Source: Piscicola geometra (Eukaryota; Annelida; Clitellata; Hirudinida; Piscicolidae). Taken from it: a DNA stretch of 64,000 bases. Numbering within the stretch: the stretch's first letter is position 1; the number at the start of each line of letters is the position of its first letter. The translations under genes were made by a program, and so were the position numbers. Positions 22,001 through 32,457 of this stretch are shown here, piece after piece. The stretch is from positions 2,301,402 to 2,365,401 of the forward strand of contig OX030960.1 of NCBI GenBank assembly GCA_943735955.1. The letters run 5' to 3'. The notes under the pieces were generated by a model. The model saw only the letters and a program-made list of their open reading frames with translations, was not told the DNA's origin and ran no database searches.

Positions 22001-25000
22001 CGAAAGGGAGATAGGAGAGCCAGTAGTGTTCGTTTCATGCTCTTAACTAGTGAAAAACTGAAAAATAAGAAATTCGCTCTCTTGCCCTGCTCGTCATCTT
22101 GTCCTATATGCACAGTATAGTGGCTCCAAGTTACAGCTTACGTCCAAAGAACATTTGTGGCTATTGAATATTAATTTTGGTTTTGAAGCTCAACAAAGTT
22201 CACAATAAAAAAGTGTTTACAATTTCTTTCGGCGTGTTCCGCAGGTTCGCGATCACGACCGCAGGGCTCGACAAAATGTTTAAACTTTGAAAGCGTTGCG
22301 CAAGCCGACATATTATTTTTTCATCTAGTTTTTCTATATATTTCATTTTTCTAACCCGCATCACGTAATGAAGCATTGACAAAACTATCCTAATATTTTC
22401 GGTTTTATAAAATCCTAATGCACAGATTCTAAACAAATTCTTTAAAAAAATATTTTAAAAAGAGAAAAAGCTGCTGATAAATGTAGAGCTGTTTTATATT
22501 TAGTATATTTTAGAAGCATAAGTGAGCCTTTAATCATAATTTAACACTTGAAAATAAACTTATGAAATAAACTTATGAAATAAACTTATGAAAATAAAAT
22601 TATGAAAATAAACTAATGAAAATAAAATTATGAAAATAAAATTATGGAAAAAAAAACTTATGAAAATAAACTTATGAAAATAAACTTATGAAAATAAACT
22701 TATGAAAATAAACTTATGAAAATAAACTTATGAAAATAAACTTATGAAAATAAACTTATGAAAATAAACTTATGAAAATAAACTTATATTTCCAAGGATA
22801 ATGATGTGTACCCAAATGAACGATCTGGATTTTTACACTGCACATCACGAAATGGGTCACATAGTTAACTTCATGCTGTTTTCCGATCAGCCCTTCATGT
22901 ATAAAGACGTTACTTCTCCTTCTTTCAGCGAAGCTATTGGTAAATCTCATTACATAAAAAGCCTATTTTTCAATCGTTTCTTTTAATTCAAGCAAATAAT
23001 TCATCGTAAAATTATATATTTTTTCAAGCCTAAAAATTAAATCCTTAACGTAACGGACATTGAATATGTGTAAGCTGTTGATTTTCTTCTTATAATCTAG
23101 AACTGCACAAATTCAGGGGACACGATTGTTTTGTCTGCTCGAAGCAGAAAACATTTGCAAGCAATTGGATTTTTGGAAAAGTCTACGGAAGAAGACGAAG
23201 AGATTATTAAAAGTATTTAACTTCATTTCTTAGAGTAAAAAAATACTTCTTGATGTTACATTTTCAGTTTAGGAGTAAATATTAGGATTTTTCAAGTTTT
23301 TGCTTTTAACTTTTTATATATCATATCAACTATAAAAAGAAAGTTAAAAATTGATAATTGATCATGTTTCTTCAGAGCAAAGAATAAATTATTTGATGCA
23401 AAAGGCTCTATTTCAAGTAGCTTTTTTACCTTTCACATACGTGGTTGAAAAGTGGAGGTATGCAGTTTTCAGAGGAAATATAACTGCCGACCAATACAAC
23501 AAGAAATGGTGGGAAATGAGGTTTGAGCCTAAAAATATTTTTGTACAAATAATTTTTTCTAAGAATATATTTTAAATATTGTTTTTACAATAATCTTTTT
23601 AACCAAAAATAATGGTCAAATTTCTAATCTTTTTTTATTGACAAGCTATGTTTAAAATATTATATATTTTAAATTAAGATTGAAGTACAGCGGAATTTCT
23701 TCACCAATTGAAAGACCTGACGACGGTTTCGATATTGGTTCGAAGTTTCATATTCCTGCATTAGTTCCAATGATCAGGTTTGCTATAAAAAACAATCAGA
23801 TCATAATTCAAAAAGCTTTTAAAAAAAAACTATAATATATAGGTGAAAACTTAGACTTTGTTAACTTAAAACTTAGCTGATGTTTTTAACTTTAGAAAAA
23901 CTTGAATTTTGCTATCATTTGCAATTATTTTCTTCAATTCAATTCCTTTTTATACGAAAAACATTTAAAATATTTTAAAATTTTAATTTAAAAAAAAACT
24001 TTTTTCATGAATTATAACTTCTTTCTTTTGAAGTATCAATCAATCAATCAACCAATCAATCAATCAAAAATATTTCTATAGCACTTTTTATCGAATTCAA
24101 AAACACTTTCAAATAAATTTGTTAAATAAAACCGGTTTTATCCCTCTTCCAATATAAGTATATATATATCAATTTTAATAAAAAGCAATCAACCTTAATA
24201 ATCCAACTTCACCCACATCACCATGATCATCATTGTCTTTACCATTACAAAATTTAATCATGATCACAGTACCAACATTCATACTACAGCTACATCATCA
24301 CCGCATCATCTTCATAACGACAAAACATAATCATCATTTTTCTTAATCTTTTTGCCACTGGTGTTGAGGCTGCGACAGGAGATGAAGAAGAAGTCCTTGC
24401 CAACACGGGAACTGTTGTTGTTATGGCAGGTTTTCTTTTTTTTGTCGCAGCTCACCTGGTTCCCTGCGGCCATCTTGGTTTGCTGTGGTCATTCCTTGAC
24501 AGACTCAAAACGACCAACATTCACACAAAAAACATTCTTATTAATAATATTTCATTTTTATTTAGATTTAAGATTTTAACATTTTAAAATACTATACCCA
24601 AAACCGTATATTCCAAAAATGTATTTAAGCGGCTACCAAAATAACAGCCGCTAACCAAAGATTGTAATCAAAGTATACTACTTATTCTTACATTTTTCTA
24701 AAACTTCAAGACCGGATTTGAAGAACTATGAAACTTACATTCAGGTACTTTTACAGTTTCATAGGGCAATTTGAGTTCCACGAGGCTCTGTGCAAGGCTG
24801 CAGGACAGACAACAGACTTTGACAACTGTGATATATACGGATCCGAGGAGGCTGGCAATAAATTGAGGCAAGCTTATGAAAACTTGACTTTGGAACTGTA
24901 TCTTTAAATTTTAGTATTTACATTCAATGTTTTATAAGGTAAGGTTTTTATCTTTAAATGTTTGATAATTTAAAAAAATGTATTATAATATTAAAATGAA

Positions 25001-25208
25001 AATAATCGCAATAATAAACGACAGGAAGTTTTTGAGTCCAGGAAAGAGCGAGTCTTGGAGAGAAAGCATGAAGAAGTTTACTGGACACGATAACTTTCGC
25101 TCAGTGCCTTTTGTCAACTACTTCAAGCTACTGGATGATTGGCTGATAGAACATCTTGAAGAGAATAACATACCGATTGGATGGGAGGGTATGTGGGATA
25201 AGAGTTAA
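19072..25208 (+). CDS. ACE: Angiotensin-converting enzyme, secreted single-domain form (M2 peptidyl-dipeptidase)
   Basis: Twelve exons join in phase to 620 codons plus stop: 19072-19129, 19689-19825, 19961-20124, 20293-20516, 20640-20867, 20980-21241, 22797-22939, 23117-23212, 23376-23520, 23679-23777, 24745-24867 and 25025-25208. The length is that of soluble single-domain ACEs. The enzyme removes C-terminal dipeptides from peptides outside the cell. Exon 1 is a signal peptide ([15 protein letters not shown]). Landmarks are a GDMWAQMW block (about 271), [14 protein letters not shown] (zinc ligands His375, His379, catalytic Glu376) and EAIGD (third ligand Glu403). KFHIP (508), IRYF with Tyr520, and FEFHEALC follow. 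There is no C-terminal membrane segment. Introns 2 and 11 seem to use GC donors (GCAAGC); a GT choice for intron 11 would need reading past a stop. Compared with human testis ACE numbering, His353 is Val and Tyr520 is Met. The stop at 25206 lies next to a possible GTATGT donor (25189), so a longer 3' end is possible. The early exons 2-3 are the least certain. Confidence 0.95.
21364..22125. mobile_element. Non-autonomous DNA element in ACE intron 6
   Basis: It opens with GAGACCGGGGCAAGATGACC (about 21367) and closes with CTCGTCATCTTGTCC (about 22091-22106), roughly inverted. Internal related words occur at 21555 (CATCTTGCCCC) and 21740. Its right part matches 18395-18600. No ORF is present. 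The intron is the gene's largest, at 1.55 kb, mainly because of this insertion. Confidence 0.65.
22545..22790. repeat. 14-bp minisatellite abutting the ACE catalytic exon
   Basis: About seventeen copies of a 13-14-base unit (AAAATAAACTTATG, some with AAATT or shorter spacing) run to within a few bases of the acceptor of exon 7 (AG at 22795-22796). Only a short pyrimidine stretch (TATATTTCCAAG) separates array and exon. Confidence 0.93.
24033..24068. repeat. (ATCA)n microsatellite in ACE intron 10
   Basis: About eight CAAT/ATCA units with one change (CAACC). It is followed by TTTCTATAGCACTTTTTATCG, a word resembling SINE bodies but without a tRNA head. Confidence 0.8.
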
Positions 25209-25439
25209 AGAAATACAATTTTCTTCCTAATAGAGAAAAACTCACTCTAAATAGTTCATACCATATTTAAAAATTCTAAATTATTGAATATCTTACTATT
25301 TATAAGGTGGATTGTGATTTTTTTCGCGTTAACTATAATCTAGTTAAACTAATATATTTGGCCAATATACAATAAACTATGCAAACTCTATATTCTTTTG
25401 ATCCTCATATACATGCATATATTAGGGAGGAAGGGCAAA

Positions 25440-26000
25440 GTAGGCACAAAATCGAATAATTTGAAATTTTTTACTTCCACTTGGAATATGGTTCACTAGG
25501 TTATTTCATGAAGATTTACATTGGAAGTTGGTACTTTTGATGAAACCCCCAAAAAACTAAATCGAAGATTTAGGCTTAAGCCTCAGCGTTTTCAAGTCAA
25601 AAGAAATCATTAGATAATTTAATTTACTCAAATTTTACGATAATAAGGTTACTTAATATAATATATAGAATATTATAATATTATAAAAATTATACAAAAT
25701 ATTTGTGCCGCCCACACTACACTGGGCTTCAGCAGTGGCATGAATAAAGTTCTGCAATTGGTTGAAACGGATATATAAAGTTTTAAAAAGTTTTATGGTG
25801 GAAAAAACGTTTATAGAATAAATATAAGTGTAGTTGGACATGCACTTGACATGTGTCTTCAGCTGGTGGCTCCTGAGTTCAGCCAAACCCTGGAACCGAT
25901 TCAATGAGTTTCTCCTCTACCTTGAGCAAAGAATGGTATCCAGTGAGCTGTTTTTTTCACGAAAACAACAAATTCGTGGTTTTCCCAAGGCAACAACAAT
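25440..26000. repeat. Repeat family Y, inverted copy downstream of ACE
   Basis: In reverse complement this block matches 17690-18215. It carries the GGAAGTTGGTACTTTTGATG word, the CCTCAGCGTTTTCAAG word and the segment with CACTTGACATGTGTCTTCAG. The poly-G tract of the upstream copy is reduced here to five C (about 25546). The ORF at 25834-26085 over it has no recognised domain. Confidence 0.75.
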
Positions 26001-26156
26001 TCTTATTCACCACTTTAATGATCTCACGGAGAAACTCTTGAATAAGTTCCAGCATTTGAGCACTTGGAGTAAGTCTATAAGTTGATTATTATTATGCAGC
26101 CTCTTCTCAATACGGTTTTAGATATGCAAAAAAGAGACAAGGACATTGATGAAGAG

Positions 26157-26745
26157 CAGGGGCGGCGATCTGCGGAAAATCTTGGAGGGGTCCTCTCCAG
26201 GGTTGGAATCAAAGAACCGGTATCGGCCAATACAGTATCAGCGATACTATTTAGTATTGTTTGCTGTATTGCTCATTCTGTTTGTATCAACTATTAATAT
26301 TTGTATCGCCAAACATTTAAAAAAAGCTCGATACTCAATAAAAATATTTTTCTATTGCCACTTTAAGCGATTTGAAGAAAAACAATAGCGATTTTAATAC
26401 TTTTCATTATTGGTCATCTATATAAATTCAATTACAATTAAATTCATAAAATAGCCATCAACCCTATCAATATCAAAACCACCACTCTAAAAATATACCC
26501 ACGTTCCACGAGTTTGAAAAAAAATTAAACTTTCTTTTAAAGTTTTTAGCGATTTGAAAAAAAAAAATTAGGTTTTGCATTGCGCACTTTATAGATTCAA
26601 TTAATGTTATTCTTATATTCTTTCATTCCTTTACTTTATATTTTTTTTTTCCAATTATTTTATGAACGACTAAAGAAAACGTTTCACAAATCCTTTTATT
26701 ATTTTGACAAATCTATTTATTAGTTCTTTTTGTAAAAAAATAAAT
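26157..26745. other. hAT-like terminus followed by unassigned AT-rich sequence
   Basis: CAGGGGCGGCGATCTGCGG at 26157 is identical over 19 bases to 15518-15536. The continuation (AAAATCTTGGAGGGGTCC) is G-rich as at other copies, but no transposase follows directly. The rest, to 26745, is AT-rich with a decayed word TTTTTCTATTGCCACTTTAAGCG and nothing coding. Confidence 0.5.
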
Positions 26746-27040
26746 TTGCATCCATATGCCTATGTCCCAATAAAATAGTGAAATTCCTTACAATAGCGCC
26801 AAATGTAAGAATAAATGAATAATAATTAAATGTTCGGATAATCTGGTTTTTACAGTCATCATATTATAGAATTATATATAAATGTCAGGTAACTAAAAAT
26901 TTGAGTACCAATATAACATAAATATGAAGCATAACTAACTAGGTAGACCATGAATAAATCTGTATTCATTTTGTTGATGAAACTCTAACGATAAATAAAC
27001 ACTTTATTGGGTTAGCCAGTCCAACAGACAGATAAATATA

Positions 27041-27515
27041 CACTCTGGGTCAAAAAAAAGCATGCCGCTATATATTTGTATATAACTTTGGAAAATGTAG
27101 AGCGATTTTTAATTTTTTTCACTATTTGACTCAGAAATGAATAAGGAACAAGATTTAAGAAACATTTACCTTGTGAAACTGAAACAAAAATGAAAATATC
27201 GAAAAATGTCATGTAAAAAACATGAAAGAAAAAGAAATAACAAATGTCAAAAAAATTGTAAAAAAATTAAAACTTTTAAAAAACATAACATTTTTATGTG
27301 TTTTACATTACAGTCTTCGCTATTTTCTCACTTTTTTTACTTTCACTAGGTGAAGATAATACATATTAAAGGAATCTAAATAAATTTTATAACATCTTGT
27401 TTTCCATTCATTTTTGAGTCAAATAGTTTAAAAAATTACAAATCGGTTCAAATTTGCCAAAGTTTTAAACAAATATACAATGACCCATTTTTTATGGCCT
27501 ACAGTGTATATTCAG
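27041..27515. mobile_element. Tc1/mariner-like MITE, left palindrome arm
   Basis: Long terminal inverted repeats (about 200 bases each) begin ACACTCTGGGTCAAAAAAAA at the left and, in reverse complement, ACACTGTAGGCCATAAAAAA at the right, flanked by TA. No ORF. The mirrored element is at 30003-30460 and a half-copy is at 12370-12556. Confidence 0.7.
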
Positions 27516-27549
27516 ATGACATAAAATACCCTCTCTGCCTGTTCTTCTA

Positions 27550-28815
27550 CCCTCTCCCCACAGCTCGCTAACTAATTTCTTAAAAGACCCCTCCGAATGT
27601 CTGACTGACTGGCAAATTCTTCTTCTAGTCTTTTTAAATCTAGACTGTCAAATATATCCTGATGTGCATGACAAACGGCCAGTGAATTCAAGCAAGTGTC
27701 ATAGTTGCACGCAATCAAGTTTTAAAACGCCGCAAAGCAATAAAAGATATTTCTGCAGTACATGACGTTGTTGGACACACAAGCATCAACCTGATTAATT
27801 TATCAACTTAAGGAAACAGATGTCTTACTTCGGGATCATAGCTTGCATTTTTTGCGCTTATGCTAAAGTTCTGTATTCATTCTGGTCTTTAAACATAGAT
27901 AACTGTAAACAAAGACTAGTTGCATTTAGCTCACGATACTGCTTGCAAATATCACCAGTTAGCAACATTGTCTCCAGCTGCAAGTATGAACGCAAACCAG
28001 GAGAATCTCGATTGAACCTTTCTGTGAGTTGTATGATTGCAATGTTTATGACAGCGTAATATACTACTCGATAATGTTCTTCTGGTTTTGTTGCTACATA
28101 GGCTGGGCCTAGCCCACAATACTTTTGTGGCGGCTTTTGCACCCGAGGTACAGAAATCGGCTCAAGATCATATGCCAAAACCATACTGGTCGCTGCAACC
28201 ATTCCACTGACCTTGGCACTTGCTCACTGCAACGACTTTTTTAAATGTTCCAGAAGTGAAAACACCAAAACAACTAGCTTGAGGGCCAGTGTAGTAGTGT
28301 CTTGTTGAAAAAAAGTCTCGAGCCTTTTTAGCTGTTTCATCAGCAGTACCAATGGAAGCAAATGATTCCAAGCTAACAAGTACCACTTCATATTGTTCAA
28401 ACCCAGAAGAGACTGCAGATACTCTGACCAGCCATCTTGTAGGACAAAGAAGTTTTATACTATACTTTTCATTCAGTGGCTCATCAGACAAGTCAGTTAT
28501 AAGAGACACTAAAGCATCAATGAACTGCTTTTTGAACTTCCCTGAACGATTGTAAAAAGCACCTAACTCTTGGACAAACTGAAGTGAATTACTCACAAAG
28601 GGATTTGCGGCAGCTGTGTGTTGGGCTACAAGATTTTCACAGTGTGCAGAACAGTGTAGAAACAATGCAAGCGGATGCTCACTGCTGATAATAGCCTGAC
28701 AACCGTTAAATCGACAGTTCATGTTAGCAGCGCCGTCATAAGTCTGAGTGGTGAGCATCCGCTTGCATTGTTTTTCCACTGTTTTGCACACTGTGCAAAT
28801 CTTGTTGCCCAGCAC
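27550..28815 (-). pseudogene. hAT-family transposase, left arm
   Basis: The frame from 28815 starts inside the protein: TQTYDGAANMNCRFNGCQA (substrate Asp in YDGA), then LFLHCSAHCENLVAQHTAAA, CPTRWLVRVSAVSSG, and FGVFTSGTFKKVVAVS. It continues after a frame change in 28202-27858 (EEHYRVVYYAVINIAIIQLT), and then decays toward the dimerisation region near 27560-27760. The N-terminal zinc finger is absent because the palindrome centre cuts the gene. The protein looks like the ZMYM-type hATs of animals. It is not functional. Confidence 0.8.
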
Positions 28816-29942
28816 TCAGCTGCAGCAAATCCCTTTGTGAGCAATTCACTTCAGTTTGTCCAAAAATTAGGTGCCTCGTACAATCGTTCAGGGAAGTTCA
28901 AGAAGCACATTAGTGATGCTCTAGTGCCTCTTATAATTGACTTGCCTGATGAGCTGCTGAATAAAAAGTCTATTTTAACATTTCTTTGTTCCACAAGATT
29001 ACTGACCAGAGTATTTTCAGTGTCTTCTGTGCTTGAACATTATGAAGTGGTACTTTTTAGTTTGGAATAATTTGCTTCCATTGGTACTGCTGATGAAACA
29101 GCTGTCAAGGCTCGAGGCCTTTTTTTAACAGGGCACTACTGCACTGGCCCTCAAGGTAGTTGTTTTGGTGTTTTCACTTCTGAAGCAGATAAACACGACT
29201 TTTCAGTCTGCAAGTGCCACGGTCAGTGGAATGGTTGCAGTGACTGATTCAGTTGTGCAAGAACTGCGTTGCCTACGATTAGATGAACAATTTAACGCCA
29301 TTTTCAGAAATGTAAACAATATGGTTTTGGCATAGGATCTCGAGCCGATTGCTGTACCTCGGGTGTGAGAGCTGCCACAAAAGTATTGTGGGCTGGGTCC
29401 AGCTTATGTAGCAACAACATCAGAAGAACATTATCGAGCATATTAGGCTGTCATAGACATTGCAATCTCGCAACTCACAGAAAGGTTCAATCGAGATTCT
29501 CTTGGTTTGCGGTCATACTTGCAGCTGGAGACAATGTTGCTAACTGGTGAAGTGAACCATGATATTTGCAAGCAGTATTGTGAGTTAAATGCAACTAGTC
29601 TTTGTTCATGTTAGCTATGTTTAAAAACCAGAATGAGCTTTAGAAAAAGCGCAAAAAATAATGCTAGCTATGATCACGGAAGTCAGACAACTGTTTCCTT
29701 AGGTTGAAAGATTGATCAGGTTGATGCTTGTGTGTCCAACAATGTAATGCACTGCAGAAAGATCTTTTAGTGCTTTACGGCGTCTTAAGACTTGGTTGCG
29801 TGCACCTATGACACAGCCTCGCTCGAATTCACCAGCCATTTGTCATGCACTTCAGGATATACTTGACAGTCTGGATTTAAAAAAGCTAACAGAAGAATTT
29901 TCCAGTCGGTCAGACATTCGAAGGAGTCATTTTGGAAATTAG
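28760..29942 (+). pseudogene. hAT-family transposase, right arm
   Basis: A more damaged mirror copy of the left arm. ALFFHCFAHCANLVAQHSAA starts near 28762, then SLQFVQKLGASYNRSGKF and LLTRVFSVSSVLEHYEVV, ending in an early stop at 29070. Later frames include a clear C-terminal dimerisation segment (RSFSALRRLKTWLRAP, then ICHALQDILDSLDLKKL, about 29770-29885). That segment is the hAT hallmark and is better kept here than in the left arm. Confidence 0.8.
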
Positions 29943-30002
29943 TTAGCGAGCTGTGGGAACAGGGTAGGAGGACAAAAAGAGAGGGTATTTTATGTTATCT
30001 AA

Positions 30003-30460
30003 ATATACACTGAAGGCCCCAAAAAAATTGCCATCGTATATTTGTTTGTAACTTTCGAAAATTTGAACCGATTTTAAACTATTTACCTCAGAAATGGAAA
30101 ACAAGAGGTTATAAAATTTATTTATATTCTTTCAAAATGCATTATCTTCACCTAGTGAAACTAAAACAAGTGGAGAAATAGCGAATGAAAATATTTTTTA
30201 TTTTTTCACATTTTTAATTTGTAAAAACTAATTTTTACAGTATTACATTTTTTACATGACATTTATCGATTTTTTCACCTTTGTTTCAGTTTCACAAGGT
30301 AAATGTATTACATATTGGAAGGGCCAAAATAAATTTTTCTTAAATCTTGTTCCTTATTCATTTTTGAGTCAAATAGTGAAAAAACTGAAAATCGCTTTAC
30401 ATTTGCCAAAGTTATATAACAATATACAGCGGCATGTTTTTTTTGACCCAGAGTGTATTT
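30003..30460. mobile_element. Tc1/mariner-like MITE, right palindrome arm
   Basis: This mirrors 27041-27515. It opens with ACACTGAAGGCCCCAAAAAA and closes with GACCCAGAGTGTA, and has internal symmetry around about 30240. No ORF is seen. Confidence 0.65.
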
Positions 30461-30739
30461 TTATCTGTCTGTTGGACTGGCTAACCCAATAAATTGTTCA
30501 TTTATCATTAGAGTTTCATCAAATCTAAATCAAAAGATTTAAAAGTGTAGTTAAGGTCTAATGGTGCTCTATATTTTCTAAGAATTCGTGACATGTTAGT
30601 GTTATTTTGGTGGGATCTCTATGTTCTGTATTGATATATGAAATGCTTCGTGAGATAAAGGCCCGATGGCCACCTAGAAAAAATATCATTGTCCTATGGC
30701 ATATTGAAAAATTTATTACTTAAAAAACTCATCGTTTTT

Positions 30740-32190
30740 AGAAAAATTGCGAGACCCAGCCCCCCCCTGGTTGCGCCACTGGACATAGGCATATGGATGC
30801 AAATCTGTTTTAAAAAAACCTTTATAGTGGACGCCAAGAAAGACCTGTCGCAAAGCCACCCAGAGTCCAGCCTCAAAGTCAAGAACTAAAGTATTCACTC
30901 TCGTTCCGTTCAACAAACATCATACATTTGAAAACAATGATTCAAAGAAGAAATAAATTTTTCTTACCGTCATTAGTCATGTGACTTCTGCCTTCATCAA
31001 AACGAAGTACAACGGAAGCTGCCTCACGTTGTCTCCGAACCTAAATAGGTGTACATGGTGCATTTTACCAATATTTTTAATAAAAAAATTCATTTAAATA
31101 AACCAAATCTTCGTATAGTTGTGCCAGCCTAGCCTCATACTTGATGAAGGCGTGGATGAAGAACAGCTGGGAGATTGCTTTCTCACCAGCTTGAAGGCAT
31201 CAGGTTTTCGCCATTGCCAGTAAATTCAACTGCATGGTTGTCGCAAAGATGGCATAACTTTTCGTTTGTTCACATCGAAATATAGCTCAGTTCAGTGTGC
31301 TGGGAAATACTACTCATCGATCTGGTGAAGTTAAATGATTAATTATTAACAAACCATTAGAGGCTTTTAAGCAATCAAATGATTTATAAAATAAAAACTA
31401 GCTAACAGGGTCTCCGTTGGCTCCTGCAGCCTCATTTTTTTCCATTTTCACTGTTGGGCACAAATTTCTTTTGCTTTTTCTTGCCCCAGAAGACTGGTGC
31501 GTACTTGGAATCAGTTGAAGTACACGATCTACAAGTGTAGAAGCCGTTCGATATAAGGTCTTTCTAGATTCTATCTTTATCTGTATTTTGAAGCGAAGAA
31601 TTATTTGATAGTTGGAATCATAACATGGAAATCTGTCAAATTATTTAAAATATTGTTTTTTTTACCTGTTTGGTTTAACGGACTTTTTTTCGTAAATCAT
31701 TTCTTGGTTTTAGTCTTGCCGTACACCTTGAAGCACGGCATTTCCATGGAATTATCAGATTTTTTCTACTAGACGCAAAAAGTGGCTTTGTCAGCCATTT
31801 TCTTCGCGTCTGTAAATTATAATTAATTAATATTACTAATAGAATTCAGAAATGCATCTATCATATATTATAAGAAAATTATTAATTATTAACTTACGAC
31901 TCTTGCTCTTCGTGTCTTACGTCGCTGCATTTCTGCAATCTCTTTGAAAATCTAACGGAAAGTGACGTTTTTTAAATTTGAATATATAACTGAAAGAGCA
32001 AAAAGATAGTGAACCATCTCAATATTTAAGGTATAATAATTTTGTTAGAATTTTCTATTTAATTAGAAAATATATTCAGAATATTGAAAAAATATTTAAA
32101 TAATTATTTAAATAATTATTTTCGGTGCGACGATTTGAAAACCGTTATTAAAAAATATTAAAGAATGAAAATATATATTAATTTATTTTT
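30740..32190. other. Unassigned region with a second hAT terminus type and possible minus-strand exon remnants
   Basis: The reverse complement of 30750-30783 reads CCAGTGGCGCAACCAGGGGG, a common hAT end. Between 31980 and 31120 the minus strand has protein-like stretches beside splice-like signals: KEIAEMQRRKTRRARV before GTAAGT (about 31900-31960), DAKKMADKATF then MEMPCFKVYGKTKTKK (31810-31700), FYTCRSCTSTDSKYAPVFWG (about 31500), and HLCDNHAVEFTGNGENLMP (about 31220). The second has two in-frame stops. Cysteine pairs suggest a zinc ribbon. I do not recognise the protein, and it is probably a relic. Confidence 0.3.
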
Positions 32191-32214
32191 TATTTGTATG
32201 GTCTTGATCATTCA

Positions 32215-32430
32215 CAGCCTGACAGATGCAGGCCATGTTACAACGGTTCACAGAATCATGGTTCTTATGCACCAGAAGCGCCACACCACACAACGTACAC
32301 TTACTTCACAAACATCCCATCATATACACTAGGTGTATGATAGTTCACGGTTGCTCGTCAGGGATTCGAACGGACAACCTTTGAGCCGCAAGTCCGACGT
32401 CTACCATCTAAGCCATCCCCGCTCCCAATG
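32215..32430 (-). mobile_element. tRNA-derived SINE, copy 2
   Basis: On the minus strand it has head GGGATGGCTTAGATGGTAGA, B-box GTTCGAATCCCTG, and the body hairpin CATACACCTAGTGTATATG, then GCGCTTCTGGTGCATAAG. It has the same order as the copy at 13517-13738 but a different 3' part, which resembles 34861-35030. Confidence 0.8.
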
Positions 32431-32457
32431 TCATTCTTTAAACATAAAATTTTAAGC

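Larger units (their letters stand above)
26745..30802. repeat. Roughly 4-kb imperfect palindrome built of two head-to-head hAT copies
   Basis: The outer ends match in inverted orientation (GCATCCATATGCCTATGTCC at 26749, its complement at 30783), as do GGGTTAGCCAGTCC (27009/30473) and the hAT coding parts. The centre lies at about 28720, where GCAAGCGGATGCTCAC (28668) faces GTGAGCATCCGCTTGC (28756) across about 70 bases. The arms are about 1.9-2.05 kb and visibly diverged, with indels. Confidence 0.85.

Noticed and set aside
24868..24908. ACE exon 11 read through to LTLELYL and a stop as the C-terminus
   Set aside because: It would drop the conserved C-terminal helix region, which is encoded in phase by 25025-25208 when the GC donor is used.
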